DNA from: Thioploca sp.
GTDB lineage: Bacteria > Pseudomonadota > Gammaproteobacteria > Beggiatoales > Beggiatoaceae
Assembly (NCBI GenBank): GCA_012032555.1
Contig: JAAUSR010000034.1
Coordinates: 1 to 51,059, forward strand
DNA: 51,059 bases
Direction of reading: 5' to 3'
How positions within the stretch are numbered: the first letter of the stretch is position 1; the number at the start of each line of letters is the position of its first letter. This document shows positions 8,604 through 18,400 of this stretch, one piece after another. The notes below the pieces were generated by a model. That model saw nothing but the letters and a program-made list of their open reading frames with translations, was not told where the DNA came from and did no database searches. A program made the translations under genes and the position numbers.

Positions 8604-11345
8604 ATGGATGAAATCATGTACGTCGCTAACTACATTGATCAACAACTTTTTAATCTCCAACAATTTGAAAATGAGTTAACCGCGGATGGTTCTAAGCTAA
8701 ACATTTTTCGTAATGCGTTGCAACAAGGACAACGTATTTTGAAAACTCGGTTTCAAGCAACTCATAATGCGACTGAATATGTTAATCAACGTACTTGGCT
8801 AGTAGATCAGATGATCTTACAAATCCATCGGCAATTATGCACTTGTCCGGATATCAATCAAGTCGCCCTTATAGCAGTTGGTGGTTATGGACGTGGAGAA
8901 CTTCACCCTGGTTCTGACATTGATCTCCTATTTTTATTAAGTCAACCACCCAGTCTAGCTACTCAAAACTGCATTGAACGCTTTATAACCTTTCTATGGG
9001 ATATTCGTTTGGAAGTGGGACAAAGTGTTCGCACCTTATCTGAATGTGAGCAACAAGTTGTTCATGATATCAGTGTCGCAACGAATTTGATGGAAGCACG
9101 TTTAATCACGGGATCAGCCGACTTATTTAAAGAAATGCAGTTGCGGTTATCTTCTGATAACATCTGGAAAAGTAAAGATTTCTTTGCTGCTAAATTAGCG
9201 GAACAGAAACAACGTCATCTAAAATATCATGATACGGCTTACAATTTAGAGCCGAATATTAAAGAAGGTCCCGGGGGCTTACGTGATATTCAAACAATTG
9301 CCTGGGTAGCTAAGCGTCACTTTAATGCCAGCACCTTACACGACCTAGTTGGACAAGGTTTTATTACTGAAAAAGAATGTCACTTGCTAATCAAAGGACA
9401 AGCTTTTTTATGGCAAATTCGCTGCTTTCTCCATCTGCTGGCCAATCGACGTGAAGATCGCCTATTATTTGATTATCAACGGACTCTCGCTACGGCTTTA
9501 GGTTATGCCGATGATGAAGCCGGTTTAGGGGTTGAAAAATTAATGAAGCAATATTATCGCACTGCTAAGAAGATAATGGGCCTTAATGAAATGTTATTGC
9601 AATTATTTCAAGAAGCGATTTTATATGCGGGCAACCCTACCACACTTTATTTCTTAAATAAACGCTTTCAAGTTCGTAACGATTTTATCGAGGTAACCCA
9701 CGATAAGGTATTTGCAAAATATCCCTTTGCGTTGTTAGAAATTTTTTTATTAATGCAACAGCACCCCGAAATTAAGGGAATACGTGCTATGACTATTCGG
9801 TTAATTTTGCATTATATTTACCTAATTGATAAAGCTTTTCACCGAGATTTGCGAGTTCGCAGCCTTTTTTATGAAATTATTCATCAACCACAGGGACTGA
9901 CTCATGCATTACGTCGCATGAACAGTTATGGCATTCTAGCGGCTTATATTCCGGCTTTTGGTCGAATCGTAGGGCAAATGCAGTATGATTTATACCATGT
10001 TTATACTGTGGATCAACATAGTATTTTTGTGGTACGTAATCTCAGACGGTTCAGTATTCCACAATATATTCATGAATTTCCCTTAAGTTCCAAAATTATC
10101 CAATCGATTCCAAAACCAGAATTACTTTATTTGGCTGGATTGTTTCATGACATTGGTAAGGGTCGAGGTGGAGACCATTCCGAACTCGGGGAAAAGGAAG
10201 CATTAAATTTTTGTCAAGCACATGGCTTAAGCGATAATGATACCCGCTTAGTCGCTTGGTTGGTTCGTCATCATTTATTGATGTCTATCACGGCACAGCG
10301 TCAGGATACTTCCGATCCGAAAGTCATTAAAAGTTTCGCACAACGAATTGAAGAACCGATACGCTTGGATTATTTATATCTATTAACCGTCGCCGATATT
10401 CGAGCAACTAATCCTAATTTATGGAATAGTTGGAAAGATAAATTACTCGCCGATCTCTATCATAAAACCCGTGCGGCTTTGTTACCAGGAAATACCCTGA
10501 ATTTAGATAAACAGATTCATATCCAGGATATTAAAATCAACGCATTACAACTACTCAATGATATCGAACAAGAACACCCGTTTTTATCTTTATGGGAAGA
10601 TTTAGGTGATGATTATTTTCTCTATTCTTCACCCGAAGAAATTGTTCGAGAAACTCAAACGATTTTAAATCACTTACCCTCAACAGTTCCCCTTATCTTA
10701 GAACGTCAAAATTTACCTGGTAGTATGGCTTTTATTACGCTTTACCCTCAAGATCGAGACGATCTATTTGCTAAAACCACCCATTTTCTAGAACAACAAG
10801 ACTTAACGATTGTTGATGCTTATATTGTTCCTACTCAGTTGGGGTATATTATGAGTGGTTATACCGTTTTAGCGGACGAAGGAACTTCCCTTGATTTGCA
10901 CAGCCATTCTCAAATGCTATTACAAAGTCTCAAAGAGGAACTAACTTGGGAAGCCAATTCGGCTTTTCCTCCCATTCAACGCCATTTACCCAGACAGTTG
11001 AAACATTTTCCAGTACCAACGCGGATCACTTTTACTCAGGATCAGACGAATGATCATACCGTATTAGAATTGATTACAACCGACCGCCCAGGTGTGTTAT
11101 CACGTGTTGCCCAAGCCTTTATGAGTAGTGGTGTCCTGATTAAAAAAGCTAAAATTGCGACTTTTGGCAGTCGAGTTGAAGATATCTTCTTCATTACCGA
11201 CTATAAGCATCATGCTCTATATTCAGCTGACCAGTTGGATTATTTACGTGAAAGGCTTTCTCTTTTATTGGATGAGGATATGCCTAAGCAAAGTACCACT
11301 TCGGTAACTCCATCAGAAAATTTGCAAAATAGTGGGTTTAACTAA
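8604..11345 (+). CDS. glnD: Bifunctional PII uridylyltransferase / uridylyl-removing enzyme
   Basis: GlnD senses glutamine and adds or removes UMP on PII proteins, setting glutamine synthetase activity and nitrogen-regulated transcription. The 913 residues match family length. In order: nucleotidyltransferase domain with GGYGRGELHPGSDIDLL (93-109), the GlnD linker with EGPGGLRDIQTI (about 223-234), HD domain with LAGLFHDIGKGRGGDHSELG (about 513-532) for the uridylyl-removing activity, and two C-terminal ACT domains (about 705-785 and 815-890) that bind glutamine. The start chosen is ATG 8604; a second ATG four codons on is possible. The last four bases overlap the convergent lpxH stop, leaving no room for a terminator between them. 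Confidence 0.97.
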   Translation: MDEIMYVANYIDQQLFNLQQFENELTADGSKLNIFRNALQQGQRILKTRFQATHNATEYVNQRTWLVDQMILQIHRQLCTCPDINQVALIAVGGYGRGELHPGSDIDLLFLLSQPPSLATQNCIERFITFLWDIRLEVGQSVRTLSECEQQVVHDISVATNLMEARLITGSADLFKEMQLRLSSDNIWKSKDFFAAKLAEQKQRHLKYHDTAYNLEPNIKEGPGGLRDIQTIAWVAKRHFNASTLHDLVGQGFITEKECHLLIKGQAFLWQIRCFLHLLANRREDRLLFDYQRTLATALGYADDEAGLGVEKLMKQYYRTAKKIMGLNEMLLQLFQEAILYAGNPTTLYFLNKRFQVRNDFIEVTHDKVFAKYPFALLEIFLLMQQHPEIKGIRAMTIRLILHYIYLIDKAFHRDLRVRSLFYEIIHQPQGLTHALRRMNSYGILAAYIPAFGRIVGQMQYDLYHVYTVDQHSIFVVRNLRRFSIPQYIHEFPLSSKIIQSIPKPELLYLAGLFHDIGKGRGGDHSELGEKEALNFCQAHGLSDNDTRLVAWLVRHHLLMSITAQRQDTSDPKVIKSFAQRIEEPIRLDYLYLLTVADIRATNPNLWNSWKDKLLADLYHKTRAALLPGNTLNLDKQIHIQDIKINALQLLNDIEQEHPFLSLWEDLGDDYFLYSSPEEIVRETQTILNHLPSTVPLILERQNLPGSMAFITLYPQDRDDLFAKTTHFLEQQDLTIVDAYIVPTQLGYIMSGYTVLADEGTSLDLHSHSQMLLQSLKEELTWEANSAFPPIQRHLPRQLKHFPVPTRITFTQDQTNDHTVLELITTDRPGVLSRVAQAFMSSGVLIKKAKIATFGSRVEDIFFITDYKHHALYSADQLDYLRERLSLLLDEDMPKQSTTSVTPSENLQNSGFN

Positions 11346-12073
11346 TGATTGGGAAAGTCTACTAATTGGCAACCGCTGGGGGTACAACTTAAGAGCATTG
11401 CCCCTTGTTGATGCCACTCTCCCACGACCCAACGATAAGCAGGTAGCCCTTTAACTTCCAAAGGATACTGACCAGCACGATGAGTATGCCCATGAATAAG
11501 TTGATAAACACCTTGATTTTCTAAGGCGGTAATAACAGCCTCGGTTGTAACATCCATAATGGCTTTGGCAGTCGTTTGTGTTTTAGTTTGACTGTAAGTA
11601 CGAGCTTGTTTTGCTAGTAAGCGTCGTTGTTCTAGGGGTTGAGCCAAAAATTGTTGTTGCCAAAGCGGGTGACGTACTTTTTGCCGAAACTGTTGGTAAT
11701 TAACATCTTGTGTACACAAGACATCTCCATGCATTAAGAGGGTTGGCACACCATATAAATCGATCACACTTTGATCTGGAATCAGTTGACAACCCGTGTA
11801 ATTGACGAAGTTTTTCCCTAATAAAAAATCCCGATTGCCAGGCATGACTGAAACAACAACCCCTGCAGTTGTCAACTGATGTAAGGCAGTTAATACGGGT
11901 TGATAACTGGGCTCATCATCATCATCTCCCAACCAAACTTCAAATAGATCGCCTAAAATATAGAGTGCCTCTGCTTGTCGAGCCCGACCGGCTAAAAATT
12001 TTAAACACAGACTCGTTTTAGCCGGCCATTTAGAATCAAGATGCAAATCAGCAATAAATAGTGTTTCAGGCAT
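11342..12073 (-). CDS. lpxH: UDP-2,3-diacylglucosamine diphosphatase LpxH
   Basis: LpxH hydrolyses UDP-2,3-diacylglucosamine to lipid X and UMP in lipid A synthesis at the cytosolic face of the inner membrane. The calcineurin-like metal sites are clear: FIADLHLD (7-14), LGDLFEVWLGDD (about 41-52), MPGNRDFLLG (about 78-87), MHGDVLCTQD (about 113-122), and HGHTHRAGQY (about 194-203). The 243 residues match the family. It lies downstream of the cyclophilin gene on the same strand, as in ppiB-lpxH of other gammaproteobacteria. It confirms an LPS-bearing outer membrane, in keeping with kdsA and the waaE-like gene here. Confidence 0.96.
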   Translation of the reverse strand: MPETLFIADLHLDSKWPAKTSLCLKFLAGRARQAEALYILGDLFEVWLGDDDDEPSYQPVLTALHQLTTAGVVVSVMPGNRDFLLGKNFVNYTGCQLIPDQSVIDLYGVPTLLMHGDVLCTQDVNYQQFRQKVRHPLWQQQFLAQPLEQRRLLAKQARTYSQTKTQTTAKAIMDVTTEAVITALENQGVYQLIHGHTHRAGQYPLEVKGLPAYRWVVGEWHQQGAMLLSCTPSGCQLVDFPNH

Positions 12074-12156
12074 GATGTTACTTAATTTACTTATATTAAG
12101 CGAATATTAAAATCGAAATCGATTTTACCTTTAACTTTTTCTCTTCAGGGTAACCC

Positions 12157-13089
12157 TTAATGAGAAAGCGAATCGGGTTTATCTGGACTCGATGGTGCAT
12201 CTGGTGGTTGAGTCGACTTATTAGCCGGTAAATTTTTAGAGAACTTACTCTCAGGTAATGCCCCATTTTCTTTTGGTTTCACTGTTGACTTAACTTTATC
12301 ATTATGAATTTCGCTCTCTGCATTTGGAGCGATTTTGGAGTTGGCATTATTGATTGGTGTTGTTATAGATTCTTTTTCGTCATCATTGATCGGGTTTTTT
12401 TTATCCGTTGTGGATGGTTCTAAAGATTCTTTTTTAAAATCGGTATTACTTTCACTCGCTTTATCGTTGACTAAGCTATCATTTTTATCAGTTGGTGATT
12501 GAGCCGGAATCCCCTTGGGAATGGCTTGTTCTATAGTTATTTTAGCGATTATAATGGGTACTTTAGGTACATTTTTTCTAAGTGTTCCAAAAGAACCGGT
12601 TTCAACCACTTGAATTTTATCTACCACCTCCATACCACTAATCACTTGACCAAAAACAGTATAACCGAGTTCTTCCCTTAAGTCCTGATAATCAAGAGAA
12701 TAATTATTATTAACATTAATAAAAAATTGTGAGGTGGCTGAGTCTGGATCATCAAAATTTCTTGCCATAGCAACCGACCCCCGCAAATTCTTTAACCCAT
12801 TTTTACTCTCATTAGGAATAGGAGCATACGTTGGTTTTTTGGTGTAGTCGGTTGTATAACCACCTACTTGAACAATAAAGTTCTTAATAACACGGTGAAA
12901 TAGAGTTCCTTCATAAAAACCTTCTTTAGCATAACGAAGAAAATTTTCCACAGTTTTAGGGGCTTTATCCGGATAAAGTTCCATGATAATAATACCCATA
13001 TTAGTTTGTATTTTAACAACCGGAACTAATACTTCGCTGTACACAGTAGTCGTTAATAGTAATAATAAACAAGTCGTTAAGTATTTCAT
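12157..13089 (-). CDS. Secreted cyclophilin-type peptidyl-prolyl isomerase with long Ser/Lys/Asn-rich tail
   Basis: The ATG at 13089 opens MKYLTTCLLLLLTTTVYS, a clear signal peptide; the upstream extension would need TTG. A cyclophilin domain covers about 25-180, with FLRYAKEGFYEGTLFHRVIKNFIVQVGG, the active-site Arg of FHRV, and SATSQFFINV. The usual F-I-Q-G-G is FIVQVGG here. Bacterial PpiA/PpiB end soon after this domain. This protein instead carries about 120 further residues, low-complexity and rich in Ser, Lys, Asn, Asp and Pro (DKNDSLVNDKASES, KPKENGALPES), probably disordered in the periplasm. Role: proline isomerisation in exported proteins. lpxH follows 83 nt downstream. Confidence 0.9.
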   Translation of the reverse strand: MKYLTTCLLLLLTTTVYSEVLVPVVKIQTNMGIIIMELYPDKAPKTVENFLRYAKEGFYEGTLFHRVIKNFIVQVGGYTTDYTKKPTYAPIPNESKNGLKNLRGSVAMARNFDDPDSATSQFFINVNNNYSLDYQDLREELGYTVFGQVISGMEVVDKIQVVETGSFGTLRKNVPKVPIIIAKITIEQAIPKGIPAQSPTDKNDSLVNDKASESNTDFKKESLEPSTTDKKNPINDDEKESITTPINNANSKIAPNAESEIHNDKVKSTVKPKENGALPESKFSKNLPANKSTQPPDAPSSPDKPDSLSH

Positions 13090-13593
13090 TGCAATTTTCA
13101 GATTCAATCAAAACTAAATAATAGAGATAAATCAGTTCATCATAATTAAGATAAGAAATCACTTATTTATTAATGCGATGCGTAATTTTTATTATCAATT
13201 CATTGATTATGAATAAATAGATCAATGTACTGAAAAAATGGTCCACCACAGTTATTTAGTATTATCTTTATGGTGATCCCTAACAATTCTCCTTGACGTT
13301 TTTATTGCATATCCGCACACAATAAATTCTGTTATAGGAAAAAAATATTGATTGGAGTTAGGATACAAATGAAATTATACATTCTTTAAAAAAAAATAAT
13401 CAAATTGTATAGCAATAGTTTAACGATTGGTGGCCAAGTGTTCAGTTCATCTTGTTCCTGGTCTGTCAAGGTGACACGATATCTTTTATTCATCAGTTTT
13501 GCTTCCTTCGCGCCTTTTTATCAAAAGGCTAATAACACGTCAACTAAAACTTGATAGACCACTAGTTTCTAAACTATTAAAATCTAGAAACTA
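13090..13593. other. Gap between glycosyltransferase and cyclophilin genes with an IS remnant
   Basis: About 500 AT-rich bases without an intact gene. The only recognisable content is the IS630-like N-terminal fragment at 13386-13493. The cyclophilin promoter should be in 13090-13350, but I see no strong one. Confidence 0.4.
13386..13493 (-). pseudogene. N-terminal fragment of an IS630-type transposase (second type)
   Basis: ATG at 13493 opens MNKRYRVTLTDQEQDEL, the usual first residues of many IS630 transposases (M-x-K-x-Y-x-V-T-L-T-x-E-E-R), then loses similarity and stops at 13386. The helix-turn-helix and DDE domain are absent. This is a different N-terminus from the MTYSIDF fragments elsewhere in the window. 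Confidence 0.5.
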
Positions 13594-14435
13594 TTAAAAT
13601 TTATGTGGTTTATTTTGAATGGTTTTAAACAACCGTTGGCAATTTTGTAACTCTTGACTACGGTCAGTTTGTGGATGCCATAAGTGGAATACCGGTACGG
13701 CAAAGCGTCCTTCTTTACGTTGGACACCATCATTTAATAAACGAACTACTAAATCTGCATCTTCGTGTCCCCAACCTTGAAATTCTTCATTGAATCCGTT
13801 GATATTTAAAATATCTTCTCGCCAAACTGCGAGATTGCAGGTTTTAGCACCTTGCCAAGTTTGTGCACAGTATTTTCTTAAAAAACTGTTTGGTAATCGA
13901 ATTAGCGGTGATAAACGATTAATATCTCGGCGTAAATAAGGTAGAAACCATTGTAGTGAATGCCATTTCCACACTGGCGATTGTTGATAGATAATATATT
14001 CTGTCAATGGTTTGCTCAGCAAAATACGATTTCCAGCTACAAAACAACCTGATTCGGCTAATTGACATTGTTTAGCTATAAAATCGGTTAAAGGAATGCA
14101 ATCACCATCTAAAAAATGAGATAGTTACCTTGGGCAACTGCAATCGCACGATTTCTAATTTTAGCCGCACGAAATCCCTGATCCTCTTGCCAAACATGTT
14201 GGAGTGGATAAGGCAAATAAGGTTGAATATCCCGAATGAGTTGCGTAGTCGCACAGCTTGAACCATCGTCAGCAATAATCACTTCAAAAAGTGACTTTTT
14301 TTGACGTTTGGTAAACAGTTGTTGCTTTTCCTCTTTCGTAAAACAAGGACATTCTTGAGCTGCCAAGGCTTGTAATACGAGGGCTAGCGCATCAGGTCGA
14401 TTATAGGTTGTTACTATAACGCTGATTTTTAACAT
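13594..14435 (-). pseudogene. Family 2 glycosyltransferase with single-base frameshift
   Basis: Two frames make one GT2 enzyme of about 280 residues. The first (14435-14109) has MLKISVIVTTYNRPDALALVLQAL, IIADDGSS (the DxD-like nucleotide-sugar site) and GFRAAKIRNRAI, and stops in GNYLIF. Adding one T to the T6 run (A6 on the plus strand, 14113-14118) restores LIFLDGDCIPL and joins the second frame, which has CNLAVWREDILNINGFNEEFQGWGHEDADL, the galactosyltransferase-type C-terminal block. The product probably transfers a sugar to LPS core or another surface glycan. It overlaps the waaE-like gene upstream by 35 nt. The lost base is in a homopolymer, so a consensus error is likely. Confidence 0.85.
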
Positions 14436-15179
14436 ATTTTTCTAGATACATCAGTTTAAGATAACGATAATAAGTTCCTTCCGCATTGGATACAGCGAGC
14501 ATAAAACCTTCCGGTCCATCGAGAAAGCCAGCTTGTAACAGATAGGTTCTGATAAAAGCCCAGAAACCATGCCCAATCGCTTTGGTAAGCGTAGCGCGTT
14601 TACCTTGTTCATAGTGTAGTTGGGCATTGAGTGAAGAATAATGGTTAATTTTTTCTAATACTTCTTCCACTGAAGTAAAAGAGTAGTGTAATAAAGGTGT
14701 TGTTAAGGTATTTACTTTACCTTGTAAAACTTGAACTTTTTCGTGGATTAAATCGTTAGTAAAGTGGGCACATTGGCGCCGAAATAGACGAATAACATAA
14801 TCGGATGACCAACCACTATGCTTTATCCAACGCCCACAATAATAAGATTGACGTGGAATACGAAAAGCCGAAGCAGTTGGTTGAATGATTGCTTGTTTAA
14901 TTTCTTGTTGTAAGGCGATACTGACTCTTTCATCGGCATCAATGGATAAAATCCATTCGCCGGTAGCTTTTGCTAAAGCTCTATTTTTTGAACACCAAAT
15001 CCTCGCCAATCATCCTGGATAAAAATATTATGGGTAAAAGAACGACATTGTGCCACAGTGTTATCCGTACTACCAGAATCCACTACAATGATTTCATCGC
15101 ACCAACTAACTGAAGCTAAACATTCGTCGATTTGGTGTTCTTCATTATGAGTAATGATAATAACCGATAATCGTGACAT
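14401..15179 (-). pseudogene. WaaE/KdtX-like LPS-core glycosyltransferase with single-base frameshift
   Basis: The frame from ATG 15179 encodes MSRLSVIIITHNEEHQIDEC and VVDSGSTDNTV (GT2 nucleotide-binding and DxD region), then WRGFGVQK, and runs into a stop. Adding one A to the A6 run (T6 on the plus strand, 14984-14989) gives GVQKNRALAKATGEWILSIDADERVS, the typical continuation. The rest has RQSYYCGRWIKHSGW, RLFRR and LIHEKV, the WaaE/KdtX pattern (LPS core beta-glucosyltransferases). Intact length would be about 259 residues, normal for the family. It precedes and overlaps the second glycosyltransferase, forming a two-gene LPS/glycan unit. Homopolymer loss again suggests sequence error. Confidence 0.85.
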
Positions 15180-15327
15180 AACTATGAAAATATAACTCCA
15201 TTATATCATACATTCGAGGATATTATTAAATACAATTATTTTATGAATACTCGGTCATGATGCCTTTATAATCGACTTCAATTGTATTAAAGTTATTATA
15301 AATTAATCCTTCATTGACCCTAAAAAT

Positions 15328-15426
15328 GAAGTTATTTTTTATTATGTTTGAAGATATAAATTAAAAAGAGAACTCGTCTTGAAGATTGAAGAATTCGCTT
15401 CATTTTAACATAATCAAAATAACTTC
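15328..15426. repeat. Near-perfect 20-bp inverted repeat upstream of the CHAT gene
   Basis: GAAGTTATTTTTTATTATGT (from 15328) and the reverse complement of AACATAATCAAAATAACTTC (ending 15426) match except for a one-base length change and one substitution. The arms are about 57 nt apart and the right arm ends 27 nt before the ATG at 15454. In RNA this would be a long leader hairpin near the ribosome site; in DNA it could be an operator pair or a small mobile repeat. Confidence 0.55.
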
Positions 15427-15453
15427 AGTTTTTTAACTATCAAGGCACAAACC

Positions 15454-18400
15454 ATGATACCCGCAGATATTCTTAATCCATCTAAAGATACCCTTCTTGC
15501 TGATTGGCTTACTCAAGTTGAAAATGAGGTTGCTACACACCTCGAACAAATTTCTCAAGCTAGCGAAGAAACGCTAAGTCGGTTACGAGCAGAATTATTG
15601 GATGGTTACTTCAATGTTGGTGGTATTGCTGTTAATACCTTTAAGGAACCGACATCGGCACAACAACTTTGGCAAACGGGTATTAACCAAGCTAAACATT
15701 TTCTTAACCAGGGTGAAACCCATGCCAAGGTACGCGAAAACTTATTAAAACTATATTTTAATGCCGGAGCTAATGCGCACCGGTTTCTTCATAGCCCAAC
15801 AGAATCTCAACAGCTTTATCAGGAAGGTCTTCATCATGCGCAAATTTTTTTAGATAAAGGTGAAACTCAAGTTGAGGTATGTGAACAAACACTCAGGTTA
15901 TATTTTAATGCCGCTGTTAATGCGCAACAAGCACTCAACTATCCCCAGCAAGCAGTACAATTTTATCGACAAGCAATTAATTACATTGAAAAATTTCTCG
16001 AAAGCGGCATAAAAATTACCCACAGTATTAGTGAATTAACGCTTAAACTATACCACAATGCGGGGATAATACATTTACAACTTAATGAAACTGAACAAGC
16101 CATCATTTATTGGCAACAAGGTTTGAGCCACACCAGCCAATTGTTGCCTGCTGCAGAATCTCAGACAAATATTTATGAATTATTCTCAAAACTTAGTGAG
16201 AATTTGCTAGCTGCTTGGGGTAATCAAGGACAACCTGAGCGCATCATTCACACTTTACCCCAAGCGGGTTTGTGGCTGTGGCTGAGTTTAGAACCAATCC
16301 AGTCACCTTATCGCCTCACCTTATTACGTAACTGGCACAAACATTTAGAAAATACTCCAGTAGCAGCAACTATTACTACCACCTTTCAGCAATTGCTTCA
16401 CTCTATTTTATGGCAATGGCATAATCCCCAACAACGCTACCGGCATGGTATTTCTACAGAAAAATTATTAGCTCTCAGTGAAAGCTGTTATTTAATCGCT
16501 CACGCCCAAGAGAAGCAAGGGTTTGACGTTGTTTATCAAAACTTACATAAATTACATCATTCTTCTTTAGTACAAGAAGCACTTACCTTACCTCAACAGC
16601 AACGCACCCTTGAACAAAGATTAACCGTTCATTGGCATCAGTTAGGAATTGAACCTGCTACTTTAGATGAGATAGCCGCTTTACAGCAATTATCCTGGTG
16701 GCAAAAGCAGATTAGTCAACGTAAAACCTTGGTTCAATTGAAGACAGATATAGCGGCTTATCATCGCCTATTACAACTTAACCAATTAGCTAACCATCCT
16801 AGCTGGCCATGTACTATTGAACGCAGTGAAGCCATTTTATTTGAATGGTTATATACTGCTCTTCAAAAACAATTCAACCGAGTTAAGTCAAGTTTAGAGG
16901 ACTTACCTGATATTATTTTAGGAATATTATTAGTAAGCCAATCTATAGAAGCCAGTCCGGAACAGGTAGTCGAAACTTGGTCACAAACACCACCTTGGCA
17001 AGATAATGAGCACTTACAAGCCGCTTTTGCTAAAAGTACTTGGCAAAAATTGGCTGATGCTCCCGAACCCTTTTTGTTTTTATGGTTAGATTTCTTAGGT
17101 ACGCATCCAACCGCACAACGTTTAACCATTGGAGAAGAACAAATTAATTCAGAACAACCGGGTTTGCAAATGTGGTTGCGCGAATTAGCGCTCGGAAAAG
17201 TAGAAAAATTAGCTATCTTATTACAACAGGCTTGGAACCAAGCTCAACGCCAAGCAAAACAATTGACACCCACTTTTACTCAGTTTATCCCTAGTGAAGT
17301 CACATCTTACCAACAAGCCTTAATTGCGCAAATATTAGGAGATGTTCCACAACAATTAGAGATACTCATAAAAAAATGGTTGTCTTCTGCTGGCATTAAG
17401 ATGACAGCAGACCCGGTGTCCCATTCAGAAATAGAATCACCAACCACATCCTTTGTTGAAGAAGATAACCAAGCTAATCAAGAAAATAGCAACCATGATG
17501 TGACTCAAACACCACCTCATGAAACGATATTACAACCACTTAATGTATTAAAACAAAAAGTTAACCGGGTCTTTTCAATTTATCCGCCTAGCCATTTGGC
17601 ATTAGCTGAATTAGTTTCTCAGTGGGCTAATACACAACTCGCTGAATTATTAACTACTCAAGCAACTGTTCAACAAATTTGGGAAACGCTAGAACGGGCT
17701 CGCATTAGTTTAACTGAGAACAAATTGAATTTGAGTCATGATTGGGAAGAACGAATAGGGCAAGCATTATGGAATGCTTTAGCGACACCGCTAGTTTGGC
17801 TTGAAGAAAGTAAAGTACCTACCAAAGGAACACTTTGGCCACCTCTGCAGATTTGGCTAGATAATATGTGGGTAGTTAAATTACCCAATATTGAAAATTG
17901 TCAACGACATTTATTATCTCAAGAAGCCCTAGTACAAGCTTTTTTTGATCCAGTACAACGACGCTTACGCCTATTATGGCTAGATCAACATAATTTAAGC
18001 TGGCGTGAGCTACCCGATGCTGCTGCCCATCAACGTTTTTGGACTAATCCAACGACTAAAAAAGGCGGATTATTAGAGCAGTGGCGGCAGGGATTATCCG
18101 ATTGGCAACAACCGTATCAAGCTAGCCAAGATCAAGTAAAAACGAATCCCGATTCACATTGGGATAGCGTAATTAACTCGAGACAAATGAAAATTATAGC
18201 TAATTGTCTGACCCGTTGGGCACAACAAGAAAACTTGAAGCAAATAACCGTCATTTTTCCAGCGGGGTTAGATCAACTACCTTGGGAAGCTTTACCCGAA
18301 TTGGAAATCTTATTAATGAGAGAAGTGAGTATAACCCATTGGTTACAATCTCGTTCTCGAACGCCGAACTCACCATTGCCTTCTATTGCTCAACTCCAAC

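Noticed and set aside
13594-15179. Programmed frameshifting in the glycosyltransferase genes
   Set aside because: There is no slippery heptamer with downstream structure in both, and similar one-base losses occur in kdsA and other genes, so sequence error is simpler.
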